A stretch of 64,000 nucleotides of DNA, taken from contig NC_092576.1 of NCBI RefSeq assembly GCF_037975245.1, positions 42,847,611 to 42,911,610 on the forward strand, given 5' to 3'. The position numbers were made by a program, and so were the translations under genes. Shown here piece by piece: positions 46,070 to 62,240 of this stretch. This stretch comes from Apostichopus japonicus. Its lineage: Eukaryota > Echinodermata > Holothuroidea > Aspidochirotida > Stichopodidae. The notes under the pieces were generated by a model. The model saw only the letters and a list, made by a program, of their open reading frames with translations. It did no database searches and was not told the origin of the DNA. How positions within the stretch are numbered: position 1 is the stretch's first letter; every line of letters starts with the position of its first letter.

Positions 46070-46883
46070 TACCACCCCCCTTTTTTTCTCATTGCTGTTT
46101 GTATATCAAATATTAGCTAATGTACACACAGATACTGGTAATAATGTAGACACAGACACAGTATGTTATAATGGCTATTATCTATAATTCGTATGTTACT
46201 TTTCTTGCTCTTCCTTGGAAATGCATATATATTGTTTGATTTGTGTCAGTAAAGTTGATTCCCATCTGAGAGTTGTACTCATTAACAGACGACAACTTGG
46301 AAATTGTCGAAAGACTAAACAAATCCTGCTGAAGAAACCCTGGTTCATATTCATATCATTATTAGGTGTAGTCATACATATATTGGTCATTTTTCAAAAG
46401 TTGTCAGTAAATTCTAAATAGCTTTTTAATCTCACTCTAGCTTTTTATTTCTCATAGCTAGTTATGATGATAAAGATCAATAAAGGGCACATGTTAAATT
46501 GTATATACAACGAGTTATCTGAGATACAATGAAACTGAGCAAACCATCACCACATCTGGATGTTCTAATGACCTTATATGATAAGTGTCTTGTTCTTTTA
46601 AGGAAATTGCAACTACTGACTGCACCTTAATCATTTAAAATGTATGAAGTGTTAAGTCTACAGAGTGAAACTAATATTGGGATACAGTTAAAACATCGAT
46701 TAAACTGCTTTTGTAAATATAGGATAAATATTTTGTAAGAAAAACTATAACAGGTTTTAGCATCTTTACGTTAAAGTGTTACAAGGACCACATTACTGTT
46801 CACGTTTAGAAATGTTTTTTTTTCTGTCAATATATTTGGAAGAAAAACGATATAATAACAGTCAAAAAGCCTTTTTGTAATAA
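46070..46883. other. non-coding stretch
   Basis: AT-rich. Minor C-runs at its start. Overlapping opposite frames near 46200-46420 are not recognisable. Confidence 0.35.
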
Positions 46884-47615
46884 CTTGAATGCTCAGTTCT
46901 TTTAACTTGAATAAGCTGAGGTAACTTGCTTCAGGGACATTTCTGTGTTGTTTTAACCAGTCATCGTTTAGTTCAGTGGCGTAGGAAGGTACTTTTGAGT
47001 GGGGGGCTGAAGACTGATGGCCGGCCTGGGGGAGGGGTCACACCCTCCCCTTTGGAATTTGTTTGCATTTCCAGGTGGCCTCAGATTCAATTTGGTGCAA
47101 TATAGCACACTTCAACACCCACTCCATTTTGTAAAGAATTTTGCATTTTCACCTGGCCTTAGATGCAATTTGGTGCTTCAAATGAGACTTTTTTTCTCAT
47201 TTGGAAATGAAAAAGGGGTTTTCTGACTTGCGGAGCGGGGGGCGGAACGATACTTCCACCCCCCCCATATTTTTCACAGGGGGCTGGTGCCCCCCCAGCC
47301 CCCCCCCCCGGTTCCTACGCCCTTGGTTTAGTTAATCGTATTAGAACCATTTGGGTAGTAATAACTGAATTAAAAGTCTGTGAGGTAGACTTTTAAGTTT
47401 CATTCCTTCAACAAGTCTCAATCTATTGTCATAACTTGTCATGTCTAGTATTTCGTTGCAATAATTTCTTGCTACCTATACATACAATTTTCTAGTCGTG
47501 AACATTTTATCCATTTTAAATTAAAATGACTTGAAATGAGATTAGTTGAATGAACTTTAAAATGTCTCTGCAGCAAGTTACCTCGAATTGTTCAAGTTAT
47601 CTCAACTCATTGGGT
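46884..47615. repeat. inverted repeat enclosing a hAT-like insertion
   Basis: GAGGTAACTTGCTTCAGGGA near 46918 faces TCTCTGCAGCAAGTTACCTC near 47565. The outer AACTTGAATAAG faces a CTTGAACAATT-type sequence. Arms are about 45-50 bp and imperfect. The element 46974-47325 lies between them. Confidence 0.6.
46974..47325. mobile_element. hAT-like MITE, perfect 8-bp duplication GTTTAGTT
   Basis: The left end is CAGTGGCGTAGGAA and the reverse-complemented right end is CAAGGGCGTAGGAA (12 of 14). GTTTAGTT flanks exactly (46966-46973 and 47326-47333). At 352 bp it is non-coding with G/C-run subterminal blocks. The interior (CCTGGGGGAGGGGTCACACC and GATTCAATTTGGTGCAATAT) is related to 23260-23350. Confidence 0.93.
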
Positions 47616-48454
47616 GTAACAGTGTAAGGTACAAATCATCAGCAGTTACTCGATGTTGTGGCGTTTCGTTTCCTGTCCAGTCCTTCGCATAACTTTGAAT
47701 CTGTGTTTCTTGAAGTACTATGAAGCAGAGATTGCGCCGGTTGATTACAGTTTGTGCAAGCTGATTAACTTGCCTTGAATGTTGTTCATGTAAGCTGACA
47801 TCTAGTCTTGTTAAAACCATAGTATAAACAGCCTACTTGTGAACCTTTCTTTTTCACCAAACTGTTTTCCCGTATATTATTTGCACATAGCAAACGTTGT
47901 GTAAAAATAACACAACCATGTGCAAAAAAAACAAATTACACTTGAGTTGTGTAAAGCTTACTGCGCTTATGTGTAGAAGTATCTCAAGAACGTGTCAAAA
48001 CAGGTTACATAACACTTCTGTAAAGGTTGCACTCTAATGTGACAAGCTCGACACAACTCAGGTGTCATTTCGTTTTACCTCTATTTGAGTTATTTCTACA
48101 CGTTTCCTAATGGGTTAGTAAAACACGTTGTCAAAGAAAATGTCATACCTTGAAAGCCTTAGGGTTACTTTTCTATGCTACAATATGTAATTCAACTCAG
48201 AGATGACCTCAGAATATATTTATGCAACCAAAGAGTCTGTTGCTATAACCATTCAATTAGGTTACATAAGAGACTCTCTTTCAAAATAGCGGATAGTTAG
48301 AAACTGTAAAATGTAAGGGTGCACCTACTCCAAGATTGAGTTCCTGTCAGAAATCAAAATAAATAATAGGTCTAGAAGCGAGTCCTGTTGCATCCCTTGT
48401 AAAAAAAAGAAAGAACTAGCATGTTGCATGATTTAGGTGATTAAGCCTACAAGG
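47616..48454. other. non-coding stretch
   Basis: Contains several CACAAC/GTTGTG-rich inverted words (47890-48070) but no defined element or gene. Confidence 0.35.
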
Positions 48455-48525
48455 TGTGTATGTATATATATATGTTAGATCCTCCAAGCAGGAACTCTCA
48501 AAGAAGCCTCATTTGCTTACCAAAG
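48455..48525 (-). mobile_element. SINE 3' fragment
   Basis: GTATGTATATATATATG, then GATCCTCCAAGCAGGAACTC and TCAAAGAAGCC match the 3' part and tail of the SINE at 41065-41305 in the same orientation. The B-box part is absent. Confidence 0.65.
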
Positions 48526-53276
<4,751 letters not shown>

Positions 53277-54898
53277 TCAGAGAAGATTTATGTTACATTT
53301 TCTGACATTGACTGAACCTGACTGAGTATCTAACGTATCAATGGGTTCGGTCCTCATGCATTCCGCAGGACACAATGTACCGTCCCAAACAAGAAACTTG
53401 GCTTTCGAAGTTTTGCGTATACCTTCAGATGAAATGTAACATTTTAAATCTGGATTAACTTTAATGTGAAAGGGGAGTAAAGACGCCGGACAGTCCTGAC
53501 AAACTGTTATTTTTCTAGGAAATGTTATTTTCGATTCATCTGTCTTTAACCAAGCTTCTTTTCCCTCTGGCGCTATTACCTTCCCAAATAATATCTGAGC
53601 TATCATTGCTGTGGGATTTCCGCAGACTCTCATCTCACCGTTAAATTCGTTGCACCATTTATGCCAGTGATTTGATTTCATTATCAGTGGACTTGATTCG
53701 GTGTTGTGTCTCATTCCTGATCCTAATCCGAACCCGTCGATCAATTGGACACGACCGTCTAAGGATAAAAATTCCTCCGCCAGTTGGTAACTTTTTTCAA
53801 GACCATCTTTAGTGTACAGCATTCTGTCTTTGCATTTGAAGTTATAGAGAGGATACATAGTACCAGACCAAGATGATGGGATGGCCTTTAATAGTAATTC
53901 CAATTGCACAACTGTTCTGATAGGTACTACCAAAATATCTGGCAATGGATCTGCAGCGAAAAGGTACTCTCGTAAAAACCTAAGACCGTCACCAAAAAAA
54001 TCGTAACTTCCCAATTTTGCTACCTTCTCGTCGTGGCAAATAACATCAGATTTTCCATCATCAGTGATATTCATAAAATGGTCATTTTCAATCCGAAAGT
54101 CCTGATAAACGAGTTGTAAGTTTCCAACTTTAACTTGCGCATAACCCCAGCATTTAGCGAAATCAGAATCACTTAAATTATATTTTTCTTCTTTAGTGAG
54201 TAGTACATCAACCAGAGAGAAGAATATCCCACGCTCGACTGAGGAACCCAAAATTACAATTTTCTTTGGAGAGGGAGATTCCGCTGCCATTGCAAGGTCA
54301 TCTGTTGTAAAGACGTCAAAAGTGCACCAATCCAACTGGAAGACCCATCCGCTACGTAGAACCCCTCGTTTTTTGCTGGCCAAGTTGCGAGTTATCCATT
54401 TGCCACCCAGCCACGACGGTCGGGTTAGTGGCACAGCGTGACAAGAAGGCAACTTGTCGGCCGTTCTGCCAATTTCCATTGCATCAGCGGGATCTCCGGC
54501 CTCGACGACAAGATTAAATGGACTGCCGGGTAGCTGTAACTGTACAACATGATCAAACTCCTCTATGAAGAGATTATACACACCTGGCAATGTAGGTACA
54601 ACTGTAAAGTTCACTATAGTCCTGTCATCAGAATATTCTGTTTGATTTGCCACAAAGATATGATTCTCTCCAACAGCTAAAACACTATAGCCATTTACCT
54701 TTGATACGTTTTTCCCAATTTCAACCGAAAAGTTAACCATTTGACCAACTTTCACTTTATTCAAAGGGATTGGACGAACTCGGCTTTGACTCTCCGGAAG
54801 ACTTTCAGCAACTAAATGACGATCACGTAAAATAGAACCATTTGAATATTGTTTGAATTCATGAAATGCAGACACAACTTGTTGTATTTCTTCTTTTT
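53277..54898 (-). CDS. NXPE/PC-esterase-like membrane protein, exon 2
   Basis: Large terminal exon. The acceptor TTTTTTTCAG places its start at 54898, two bases before an AAA codon, and it ends at a stop at 53277. Numbering from the codon at 54875, residues about 38-127 form an Ig/filamin-like domain (VGQMVNFSV..., VPTLPGVYNLFI, GSPFNLVV). Residues 200-450 resemble the NXPE C-terminal PC-esterase (GDSL-like) fold: KKIVILGSSVERG carries the nucleophile-type GSS at 210-212, and HWHKWCNEF at 403 holds a possible catalytic His. Paired Cys are frequent, as expected for a luminal or secreted domain. Codon use is uniform with no lesion. Its substrate is unknown; related enzymes transfer or remove acyl groups on glycans. 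The NXPE link is by motif layout; a different GDSL-type family is possible. Confidence 0.75.
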
Positions 54899-56522
54899 CT
54901 GAAAAAAAGAAGAAGAAAAGAACAGATTACTGTATCGTGATAAAAAAAAATCATTACTCGATATCGTTTCTTTCTTTATATTCAACTTGAAGAGGTAATA
55001 CTTACATTTGTAGATGAGAAGATACTGGAGTCTATTAGGTGATGAGAGCGCTATGAACGACAAGTCACAAATTATCTTCAAAATTGAACAAACTGTATGT
55101 AGGCTACAGTATATGGATGGTAGGTTATCGATACAAATGGTATACATATAATAACACAATATCAGTTTATTAACTAGTTCAAGGCTACATTACCATATGT
55201 GTAGGGGGCGAGGATGCGGTTATATCCCCGTGCTTCACCTAGCAGGATATTTTATAAACATGCGGGCAATATGTTGATATTGTTTCGGGCACCGCTAAAG
55301 ATAATAAACTGTTATACTCACGCTATAATGATGTAGTTTTTTGCAAAACTTAGGTAATTAAACAAACGTCCTTAACTTGCTTCCTTTTTGGTTTTGATTT
55401 TTAGGTAACTAAGCAACAAGTTAATTACAGAGAAGTTCTAGTTATAACGTAAGACCGGTGTGGGTTTGATCTGTTTGCTGTACGAAATAGCGATACAATG
55501 GTTGCCGTTCTGAAATTTATTTGAAAGAAGCTCTCTCAGGCGTTTAAACTTTAAAGAGTGCTACACGATAAATATGGTCAAAGTTCAAATGTTGTGGATA
55601 GCTTAGTCAGTACGACTGCCTTGTTCTACTCAAACATTTCTGTTGGATTTATGACCTGTGCTCGCTAAAGAATACTCTCCTTTCTCCCAAGAGCAGTCAA
55701 GTGTTTGACACTCTTGTAGTTAAATATACCCACCCTACCCCGACAGCGCACTTGAGTAGGCTTAAGACTGTAACAAAGAAAGAGATCCCAATGGACTTTC
55801 CTCATTTTAACACGATCACATTTTTAACACCACAAATGGTAAAAACAACACAAATAATAAAAATGTATAGACTGAGAGCAGCCTTGACAAACTCCCTTAG
55901 AAATTTTGAAGGATGGAGAAGAAAAACCATTATTAATAACACAAGCTGAGGAGCTAGAATAAAACTTTCGAATCCATCCAATGAAACTATCCTTAAAATT
56001 TAAAAAAAAAAAGTGTAAGCAATCAATAAATAAAGTTCCACTCAAGACGGTCAAACGTCCTTTCAAAATCTAATAAAAATAAGGAAGACATTGGTAAATA
56101 TAATCGTAGAAAGACTATGATGGTGATCGGAGGGCGGGGAGGGTGAAGAAAAGGTTAAGGCAAGGCAGATGACATATTTACTGACAGTAACATATAAATT
56201 GTTACACATTTGGAGATATTACACCGTCGTAGTAAGTTAAGAGAAAGTCACATGATCTAACGCCCTAGCAATCAATAGGCGCGTGTGCAATCACAATGCG
56301 ATCACAAATAAATTATACAGCAAAACTCTTAGTACTCCTTAGGCGATCACAAGAAATAAGTTCTGAGGATTACTACAGGTAAAGATTTGTTGACAAAGGA
56401 AATTGCATATTTAACAAATACATGGACTGCCGTTGTACAGCCTTTTACCTAAAGATGAAAGTGCGTAAGATTCTTTACTTCAACGGAGAATCAGTCTTAA
56501 CGAGGAAACTTTAAACCCTTAC
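54899..56522 (-). other. intron of the NXPE-like gene
   Basis: Donor ACCG|GTAAGG at 56523/56522 and a polypyrimidine-rich acceptor at 54899. Phase 1 at the donor plus two bases at the acceptor make an intact GAA codon. The intron carries an L1/Tx1-like reverse transcriptase fragment and, near 55200-55320, a decayed copy of the 83-bp repeat seen at 45.1 kb. Confidence 0.75.
55780..56110 (-). pseudogene. L1/Tx1-like reverse transcriptase fragment
   Basis: Minus-strand frames give LLDFERTFDRLEWNF, then (after a frameshift in a T-run) DSFIGWIRKFYSSSSACVIN, NGFSSPSFKISKGVCQGC, and after a further shift LSLYIFIICVVF. The order D.E.AFD...W.F, then ..INNG..S..F...RGV.QGCPLS is the reverse transcriptase of L1/Tx1-type retrotransposons. 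The piece is about 330 bp, 5' and 3' truncated, frameshifted, and carries Cys for the usual Arg before QGC. It sits in sense with its host gene, inside its intron. Confidence 0.75.
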
Positions 56523-56754
56523 CGGTCTGTGCATACGCACGATAGTTAGCTTCTTTATATGGCACAGTACCTTCCAATTTTCTAATCCAGTGTAGTATAG
56601 GCTTCGAAGATCCATTGAGTTGCGAGTAGTTCAATGGCTGGTCATATCCTTCGCCGGAGAATAGTCCCAAATAAATCATATATGAGCATATTAATATGGA
56701 AAGAAAGAAAGTGGAGTTATCTCTTAACTTCTTAGCTGATAAACGTTCCCCCAT
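56523..56754 (-). CDS. NXPE-like membrane protein, exon 1 (start)
   Basis: The start ATG at 56754 has G at -3 and G at +4, a good Kozak context. The short basic N-tail MGERLSAKKLRDN is followed by one hydrophobic segment (STFFLSILICSYMIYLGLF, about residues 14-32), so the protein is a predicted type II membrane protein with its enzyme domain in the Golgi lumen or outside the cell. The stem (GSSKPILHWIRKLEG, VPYKEANYRAYAQ) leads to a GTAAGG donor. Phase matches exon 2, giving a spliced length of about 617 residues. An extra internal exon cannot be excluded. Confidence 0.72.
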
Positions 56755-57099
56755 TTCTCCTGTGTTCCTGCGGGTAACTATAATGTTGCAGTGATCTGTT
56801 TCAATACATACCCTCTCTCCACCTCTTTCTCTCTATATCCACCTATCTCTCTGTCGGTTACGGTATTCGTTTTACTCAGTGAACCTGATCAAAACCAACA
56901 TCCAATTGTGTTACTTTTTTTCTTCGCAAAACATCGAAATACGCATACGTGTACCATCCACGCGCATACTACTATTTTCTTTTATATTGTTTGGGGGAAA
57001 ACACACCCACGAGGCCGCGAATGTACGTAAAACGAACGCTAGTGTTTAGAGGTTGTCCTAGAACGAAACAAATATAGACTATAGGCTACTGCAGTATTG
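56755..57099. promoter_or_regulatory. 5' flank of the NXPE-like gene
   Basis: Contains CT-rich sequence (about 56805-56860). No TATA box or transcription start can be assigned with confidence. Confidence 0.3.
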
Positions 57100-58240
57100 T
57101 GGCATTGATTCATTTATTTGTTTAATCGCCAATTGTGTACAATGGGAAAGGAAGTCTCCTATACAGTCTTAAAAAGACTTAACAAAGTATGAGACTCCCT
57201 GGAAGAAAACAAAATTTACAAATATAAATAGTACAGTATAATGGTAAGGATTAAATATACAGTAATAATAACCTAATGATGCTGGGATGGATAGTAGGCC
57301 CTAATGGATACGTGAATAGATTATATAATACTAGTAAGAGTTAATAAATTCCTTTTTCAAATGTCTGGTTAATGTGGGTTTTGAAGGTATAGACTTCAAC
57401 TTTGTTGATAGATCATTCCAAAGTTGTATTCCTCTATTAAGAAGACCGAATTTCCCTATGTTACTATGGTAAACATTGCAATGAGCGTTGTCGGTTTGTC
57501 GTGTGTGATGGTTATGTAAGACTATGTTACTACATATAAAGTCATTAAAAGTGACTGGCAGTAATCCATTCCATGCTTTGTAAGGAAGGTTAGAAACCTT
57601 GACTGTTATATTATCACCAAGTTTTAATAAATTTAGGGACTTAAATATTCCACTAGTATGTTTAAGTCGTGGGGCATTAGCAATATGACTTATAGCCCTC
57701 GTTTGGAGAATATTTAGGCGGTCAAGGTTAACATTGTATGTACCACACCAAATAGTTGTACTGTAGGATAGGTGATGCAGAACTAATGTTTGGTAAAGCA
57801 TTCTAAGGACATACTGTGGGAGGGGAAATTTCAGCTTAGATAATATACCAGTATTTTTAGCTACAACATACATACTAACGAAATATGGTTATTTCCAAGA
57901 AAGTTAGCTATTAATATTAACATCGAGAAACTAAGTATCAGTTACACATTTAATTATTTTACCGTCCATCGTAATATCATTATCCCAACGAATTGCTCTT
58001 CTACTACTAAAAACAAAATACTTAGTCTTATCAATATTAATACTTAATTTGATTGCTGCAAATCAATCACAGAACTTATCTAGTTCACAAGAAAACAGTA
58101 CTCTCAGAGTGAATATACGTTCTTCGAGTGAAAGAAAAGGTTGGTGTAATCGGCAAATTAGACTGTATGAGCGATGTTGGAGACATGGCACATATCATTA
58201 ACGTATATAATAAATAACAAAGGACCTAAAATATATGATT
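57100..58240 (-). pseudogene. non-LTR retrotransposon, RT C-terminal half (dead)
   Basis: Reading downwards: GPLLFIIYVNDM, then a stop, FADYTNLFFHS, further stops, then LSINIDKTKYFVFSSRRAIR, three stops around FLDVNINS and LSWK, then a clean 180-codon frame with MLYQTLVLHHLSYSTTIWCG, LQTRAISHIANAPR, IFKSLNLLKLGDNI, GLLPVTFNDF and IQLWNDLSTKLKS. The order is that of the RT palm and post-RT region in CR1/Jockey-type elements. The catalytic F/YADD box reads FADY. The 5' part is missing and 57100-57330 is probably 3' untranslated sequence. Confidence 0.85.
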
Positions 58241-58960
58241 AAGTAGTCACGTGTTTCTTTGTTATGCTAGGAATTCTTTTTAGTTCGTTTTCAAGCAGAG
58301 AGTTATTGTGTTTATGAAGTTCATTTCCTTTATAGGAGATAAATGGCCCGTATGTACCTCCGTTGTAATATATGGCAGGACTACGCTAGTATGCCTCTTA
58401 CAACTTATACAGTTACAAAACAAACGTTTCTTTCTTTCTTTCTTTCCTGTTCGTATGTTTGCATATCAGTCTTTCTGTTTGTTGTTGGGTTTTTTTCTAT
58501 GTGTGTGTGTGTTAGAGCGTTTGTTTTTCTTTCTGACCGAGGACTTGAACAAAAGAATTCCAGGTCCTCGGTTGTGATTTCTAAAGAATAACCACGTCCT
58601 CGGAAGAATTTCTATTGTATGTTGTATTGTTAAGGTTAGGGTACGTGGATTTGAACAATGGAAAATACAATGGGGTCCTCGGTTGGAATGTAAAACCAAC
58701 ATGTGTGTTTGTGTGTGTGTGTTTGGTCTCATCGGGTTGGATATATTTATCCTGAATTAGAATATGAAATCACTTCTCGGTGAAGAGGAATTTTAATTTC
58801 TCACGATGCTACGAACTGTGGGGATAAATCTACAGATATGTTTTGTTTTTGGTTTCAAGTGGAAGGAATTTCAATTTCAACTACAATAAAACCAGAACTA
58901 CTTGTTTATGTTTGTTGGTTTTGTTTTTACTATTTATGTTATCTTATTCGAAACAAACAG
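58241..58960. other. non-coding, GTCCTCGG repeats
   Basis: AGGTCCTCGG, ACGTCCTCGG and GGGTCCTCGG recur at 58562, 58591 and 58674, with TTTCTTTC and GTGTGT microsatellites nearby. No gene seen. Confidence 0.5.
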
Positions 58961-58963
58961 ATG

Positions 58964-60030
58964 CTAAAAAGCACCAAAGCTTTGATATGTTTCGACAATT
59001 TCTAATTCGTAGCAAAAGTCAATCAGAGAAATCCAAGTCATCTTTTCATCGCAAGGACTGATGTCAACTTTTTCGTAAGAGCTGAGAATCGCCAATACGC
59101 ATGAGCATGTGATGAGACAAGGGCCGGATATAGACAACCAAGAAGAGTTTATATTCATGGTGATTTATTCCAATAAATAGGTGACCAGAACTTCGGTTGT
59201 TAAAATGATAGATAATGAGAATGTTGGTTCGGTATCTAGGGCGTACATCGTCGTCATCAATGCAGCTGCTCTTATTATACTAGCAGACAGCACTATGAAA
59301 AGATTGAACCCAGCAGACGGGGAAATGAAAACAGTTTGTTTGGTTAAAATTGAAATAGCCCCACCGATTAGAAAATGTATCGCTTGAGTATCGTATGAGT
59401 ACCAGTAGATAATGGGTTTTACCATTATTTAAGCATTTTTAGCTTAATGTGTAGAGACCAAAATTCCACTACCAAAGGCGATATAGAAACCGGTTCTATT
59501 TCCTTCAGTCGTCCAATGAGAAAGGATGAATGAAGGTTGCAATGTTAAGATGACACCTAAAATAGCACTTAAACATCACTAAAATTACCATCGGTTTGAA
59601 TCTAAAATTTAAATAGGTGAAAGTTAGTAGGCTGAATGTCATTACTTCACTGCTGTAAAGCATAGGGCAAACATTACCTGGTGACCATTTTAAAATGGCC
59701 AGGTTCTCAAAATACAAAGAAACAAACATTAGAACTCCAGCGACGGTTGGCATGACAACGAATGTTCTGTGGACCAATCGGAAGGATTCTTTCCGAGTCA
59801 TGAAGAAATAATTTAATAAAGAGAAACTAAAAAAGCAAAATCCCGTCAAACAGGTTAATTGCAGTGGCGGGATTACTCCTGTTGACTGTTTGGCAAGAAT
59901 ATTAACAATTGCGTTCAATAACATAGCAATAATTGCTAGCACTTTTCCACTCTCGAAATCGGTCCCATCTCCAACACATAGGTGGTGCTGGAAAACGCTT
60001 CGTTGAAGATTCGAGCTTCCTGTATTCGAG
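58964..60030 (-). pseudogene. SLC35/EamA-type transporter pseudogene
   Basis: Minus-strand reading gives a short cytosolic start (ending VGDGTDFESGKVLAIIAMLL), then hydrophobic segments typical of the ten-helix drug/metabolite transporter fold: LQLTCLTGFCFFSFSLLNYF, PTVAGVLMFVSLYFENLAIL, SSEVMTFSLLTFTYLNFRFK. A one-base shift near MVILVMF moves the frame to AILGVILTLQPSFIL and FYIAFGSGILVSTH. Two TAA stops follow, then IHFLIGGAISILTKQTVF, LFIVLSASIIRAAAL and LSIILTTEVLVTYLLE, another TAA, and a last segment WLSISGPCLITCSCVLAIL. One frameshift and three stops make it dead. The layout fits SLC35G-like members. It has no introns, so it may be a retrocopy. Confidence 0.8.
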
Positions 60031-60114
60031 TCTTGCTTTCATCGGTCTAGATTAACAAAGGAAAAGATGCGTGAATATCATTTTCTTGGCCAGTTGTCAT
60101 AAGTAGAGATTAAA
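60031..60114. other. short spacer
   Basis: No feature seen between the transporter pseudogene and the dispersed repeat. Confidence 0.3.
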
Positions 60115-60725
60115 GATCCAAATTAATATACCGCTCCTCTGATTGGTGGAAAATGAACATATGATGGGGATACATGTATACTTTTCATTTACCGACGACG
60201 ATGTTTCATTGTACGTCAAGCAATGAATTAGAATAAAAGTAAAGTATATCATCTGTGAAGTTATCGTTTACTTGATTTAAACCTTTTTTTTCTGTGTTTT
60301 CAATTCAATTCCAGTTCGATACCGCCAAACTTTAACATTTTGCGTTACTGGACCGGAGTTAAAGTTACAAAGCTCTCTGATAGACCCTTTCAGAATTGTT
60401 CTCTATACGTGTGTACGAAAGTGCATAACTAAGCCGGGATACATCACTTCGAAACAGGTGATGAGAGTAATGGACGATTCATGTAACACGGCTAGGTGGG
60501 GAATCAAATGTGCCGTGACAAGGTATGTGTAACGGGAACTTAATATGTATGTGTGACGGGAACTTGATATGTCTTGTCAAAAGCCATATTGGACAGAAAA
60601 AAGAACCCGTGTACTTGTCTTTAAGTTAAGTCTAAAATGAAAAATGTAGAGCAGCACTCAACAACAATCCAGATACTAGCATCAATTAGAGGTTGTTAAG
60701 GGAACATTCACACATGAAACAAGAT
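60115..60725 (+). repeat. dispersed repeat, copy 2
   Basis: Direct-orientation partner of 43905-44430, with extra material including a duplicated ACGGGAACTT(A/G)ATATGT. Shared ordered blocks include GATTGGTGGAAA, GGACCGGAGTTAAAG, GCCATATTGGACAG and TTTAAGTTAAGTCTAAAATG. Confidence 0.8.
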
Positions 60726-62182
60726 ACCCCCCCCCCCCCCTCCTCAAGTTCTGTGACACTACTAGGTCGACCTCGTCCTGTTTCTATTTCGTGCCGTATG
60801 TGTGGATTACTTCTTCCTTTACTTAATTCTATGTGTATTTTGTTCCCTGTCCTTTCATTGTCACTAAATAATATAACAATATTCGAATTGCTTAAAACAA
60901 ATAAAGTAGTACTCATTGCCTACGGACTGAAATTATAACACAACAATTCATGTTCATACAACTTTTGTTACAAACACGATCATTATGAACAATTACATGC
61001 AAATACGATTCGATCTTAAATGAAAATGTTGATGAATTGGAAATAGATAAATCTAAACAAACCGTATAGTACCGTATAATACCGTGCATTGATTAACTCT
61101 GTATAAATGTTAACGTAATATGATTCCAGACCTATCCAGATACACAACATGTAACGTTTTGAATAAACATATAACTGTCTCCAGGGTGTGGTTAAAAGTT
61201 AACTAAACACATGCATGGATGAGTGCGTGGTTTAGCAGTTATCGCCGTTTTAGAGCACAGGTGCAAGGGATATGTTGCGTCCTGTGGGTAAATTATCTGC
61301 CGTCCGGGAGGTTTCGTTTTTTAATAAGGGGCCAGTGGAACTACTGAACAATATCGCAGCATTTTGTATCCAACTTTAACAATTAACAATGAATTTACTG
61401 AAAGGCCTAACGCAGAAACATGAGCAATTGATATCCCACATTAAAGGATGATATTGACTGTAGATGCCCTGACACATGTTAGAAATTGGGGATAGGAAAA
61501 GGGTAAGGGAGGGGGATGGGGCTGAGTTAGAACATAATGCTGATAAAAGTGCTGCCTATGGCGGATCCTCTCCGCCATGAAAAACATTTGCCCTGCAAAT
61601 GATTGAAGCTTACTCCCCCAACTTCACACGGTTAATCCATACTACACGCCCCCCCCCCCCCCCCGCCACCCCATCTCCGCTTGTTGGGCAATCCGCTGTA
61701 AATTCTAACTATCCTAACTATCTTTACCTGAAGTCAGCTTGCATAGTTTGATCGAACCGTATGTAACATAACTGATGTAGTTCCAATTAATTTGATTTCT
61801 ATGAAACAAGACGTTCGTATGGGGTCAACTCTAGGGGACTCTGTACAGTAACCAGAATTATAGACAGTGAGACAATTACTCTCCTTAAACAGTGAATATT
61901 CAAGCTCAGTATTGGTGATACGTGTATGATCCGCCCGCTGGCAGGTGTGTTCGAATATTCCCTCAACGGACGTATTGCTATAGCATCTGTGTATCTCCGC
62001 TCGCCCTCATAGCGGGAGCTGACTGTACCTTTGACCTCGATAAACAACCATGGAAAAATACGTTGTGTTTCCAAGAAGTCTGGAGTCAATTGAAGTGTAA
62101 TGTTGCCTCAAAACTGTGGGGAAATTATGAAGTGCCGTTATTTTAAAAATTTACTGACTTCGAAGCAGCTGTAGTCTCCAAG
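60726..62182. other. intergenic and 5' flank of the HYR gene
   Basis: C-runs at about 60728 and 61642. No gene recognised. The last ~40 bp before 62183 would be the 5' UTR. TTATTTTAAAAATT at about 62138 is an AT-rich, weak TATA candidate. Confidence 0.4.
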
Positions 62183-62240
62183 ATGAAGTTACACGGTCTC
62201 TTAATCACCGTTTGTATTTTGGTTTGTGTGTCTCCGACTG
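62183..62240 (+). CDS. HYR-domain secreted protein, exon 1 (signal peptide)
   Basis: ATG at 62183 opens MKLHGLLITVCILVCVSPT, a classic signal peptide: one basic residue, a hydrophobic core, and small residues before cleavage. The exon ends ACTG|GTAAGT, phase 1. The product enters the secretory pathway. Splicing to the exon at 62752 restores a GAT codon. This short signal exon is invisible as an open frame on its own, so the call rests on the signal peptide, the strong donor and phase agreement with two downstream exons. Confidence 0.72.

Noticed and set aside
58843-59061. Plus-strand frame with a hydrophobic start (CLCLLVLFLLFMLSY)
   Set aside because: Partly antisense to the tail of the transporter pseudogene and without splice or homology support.
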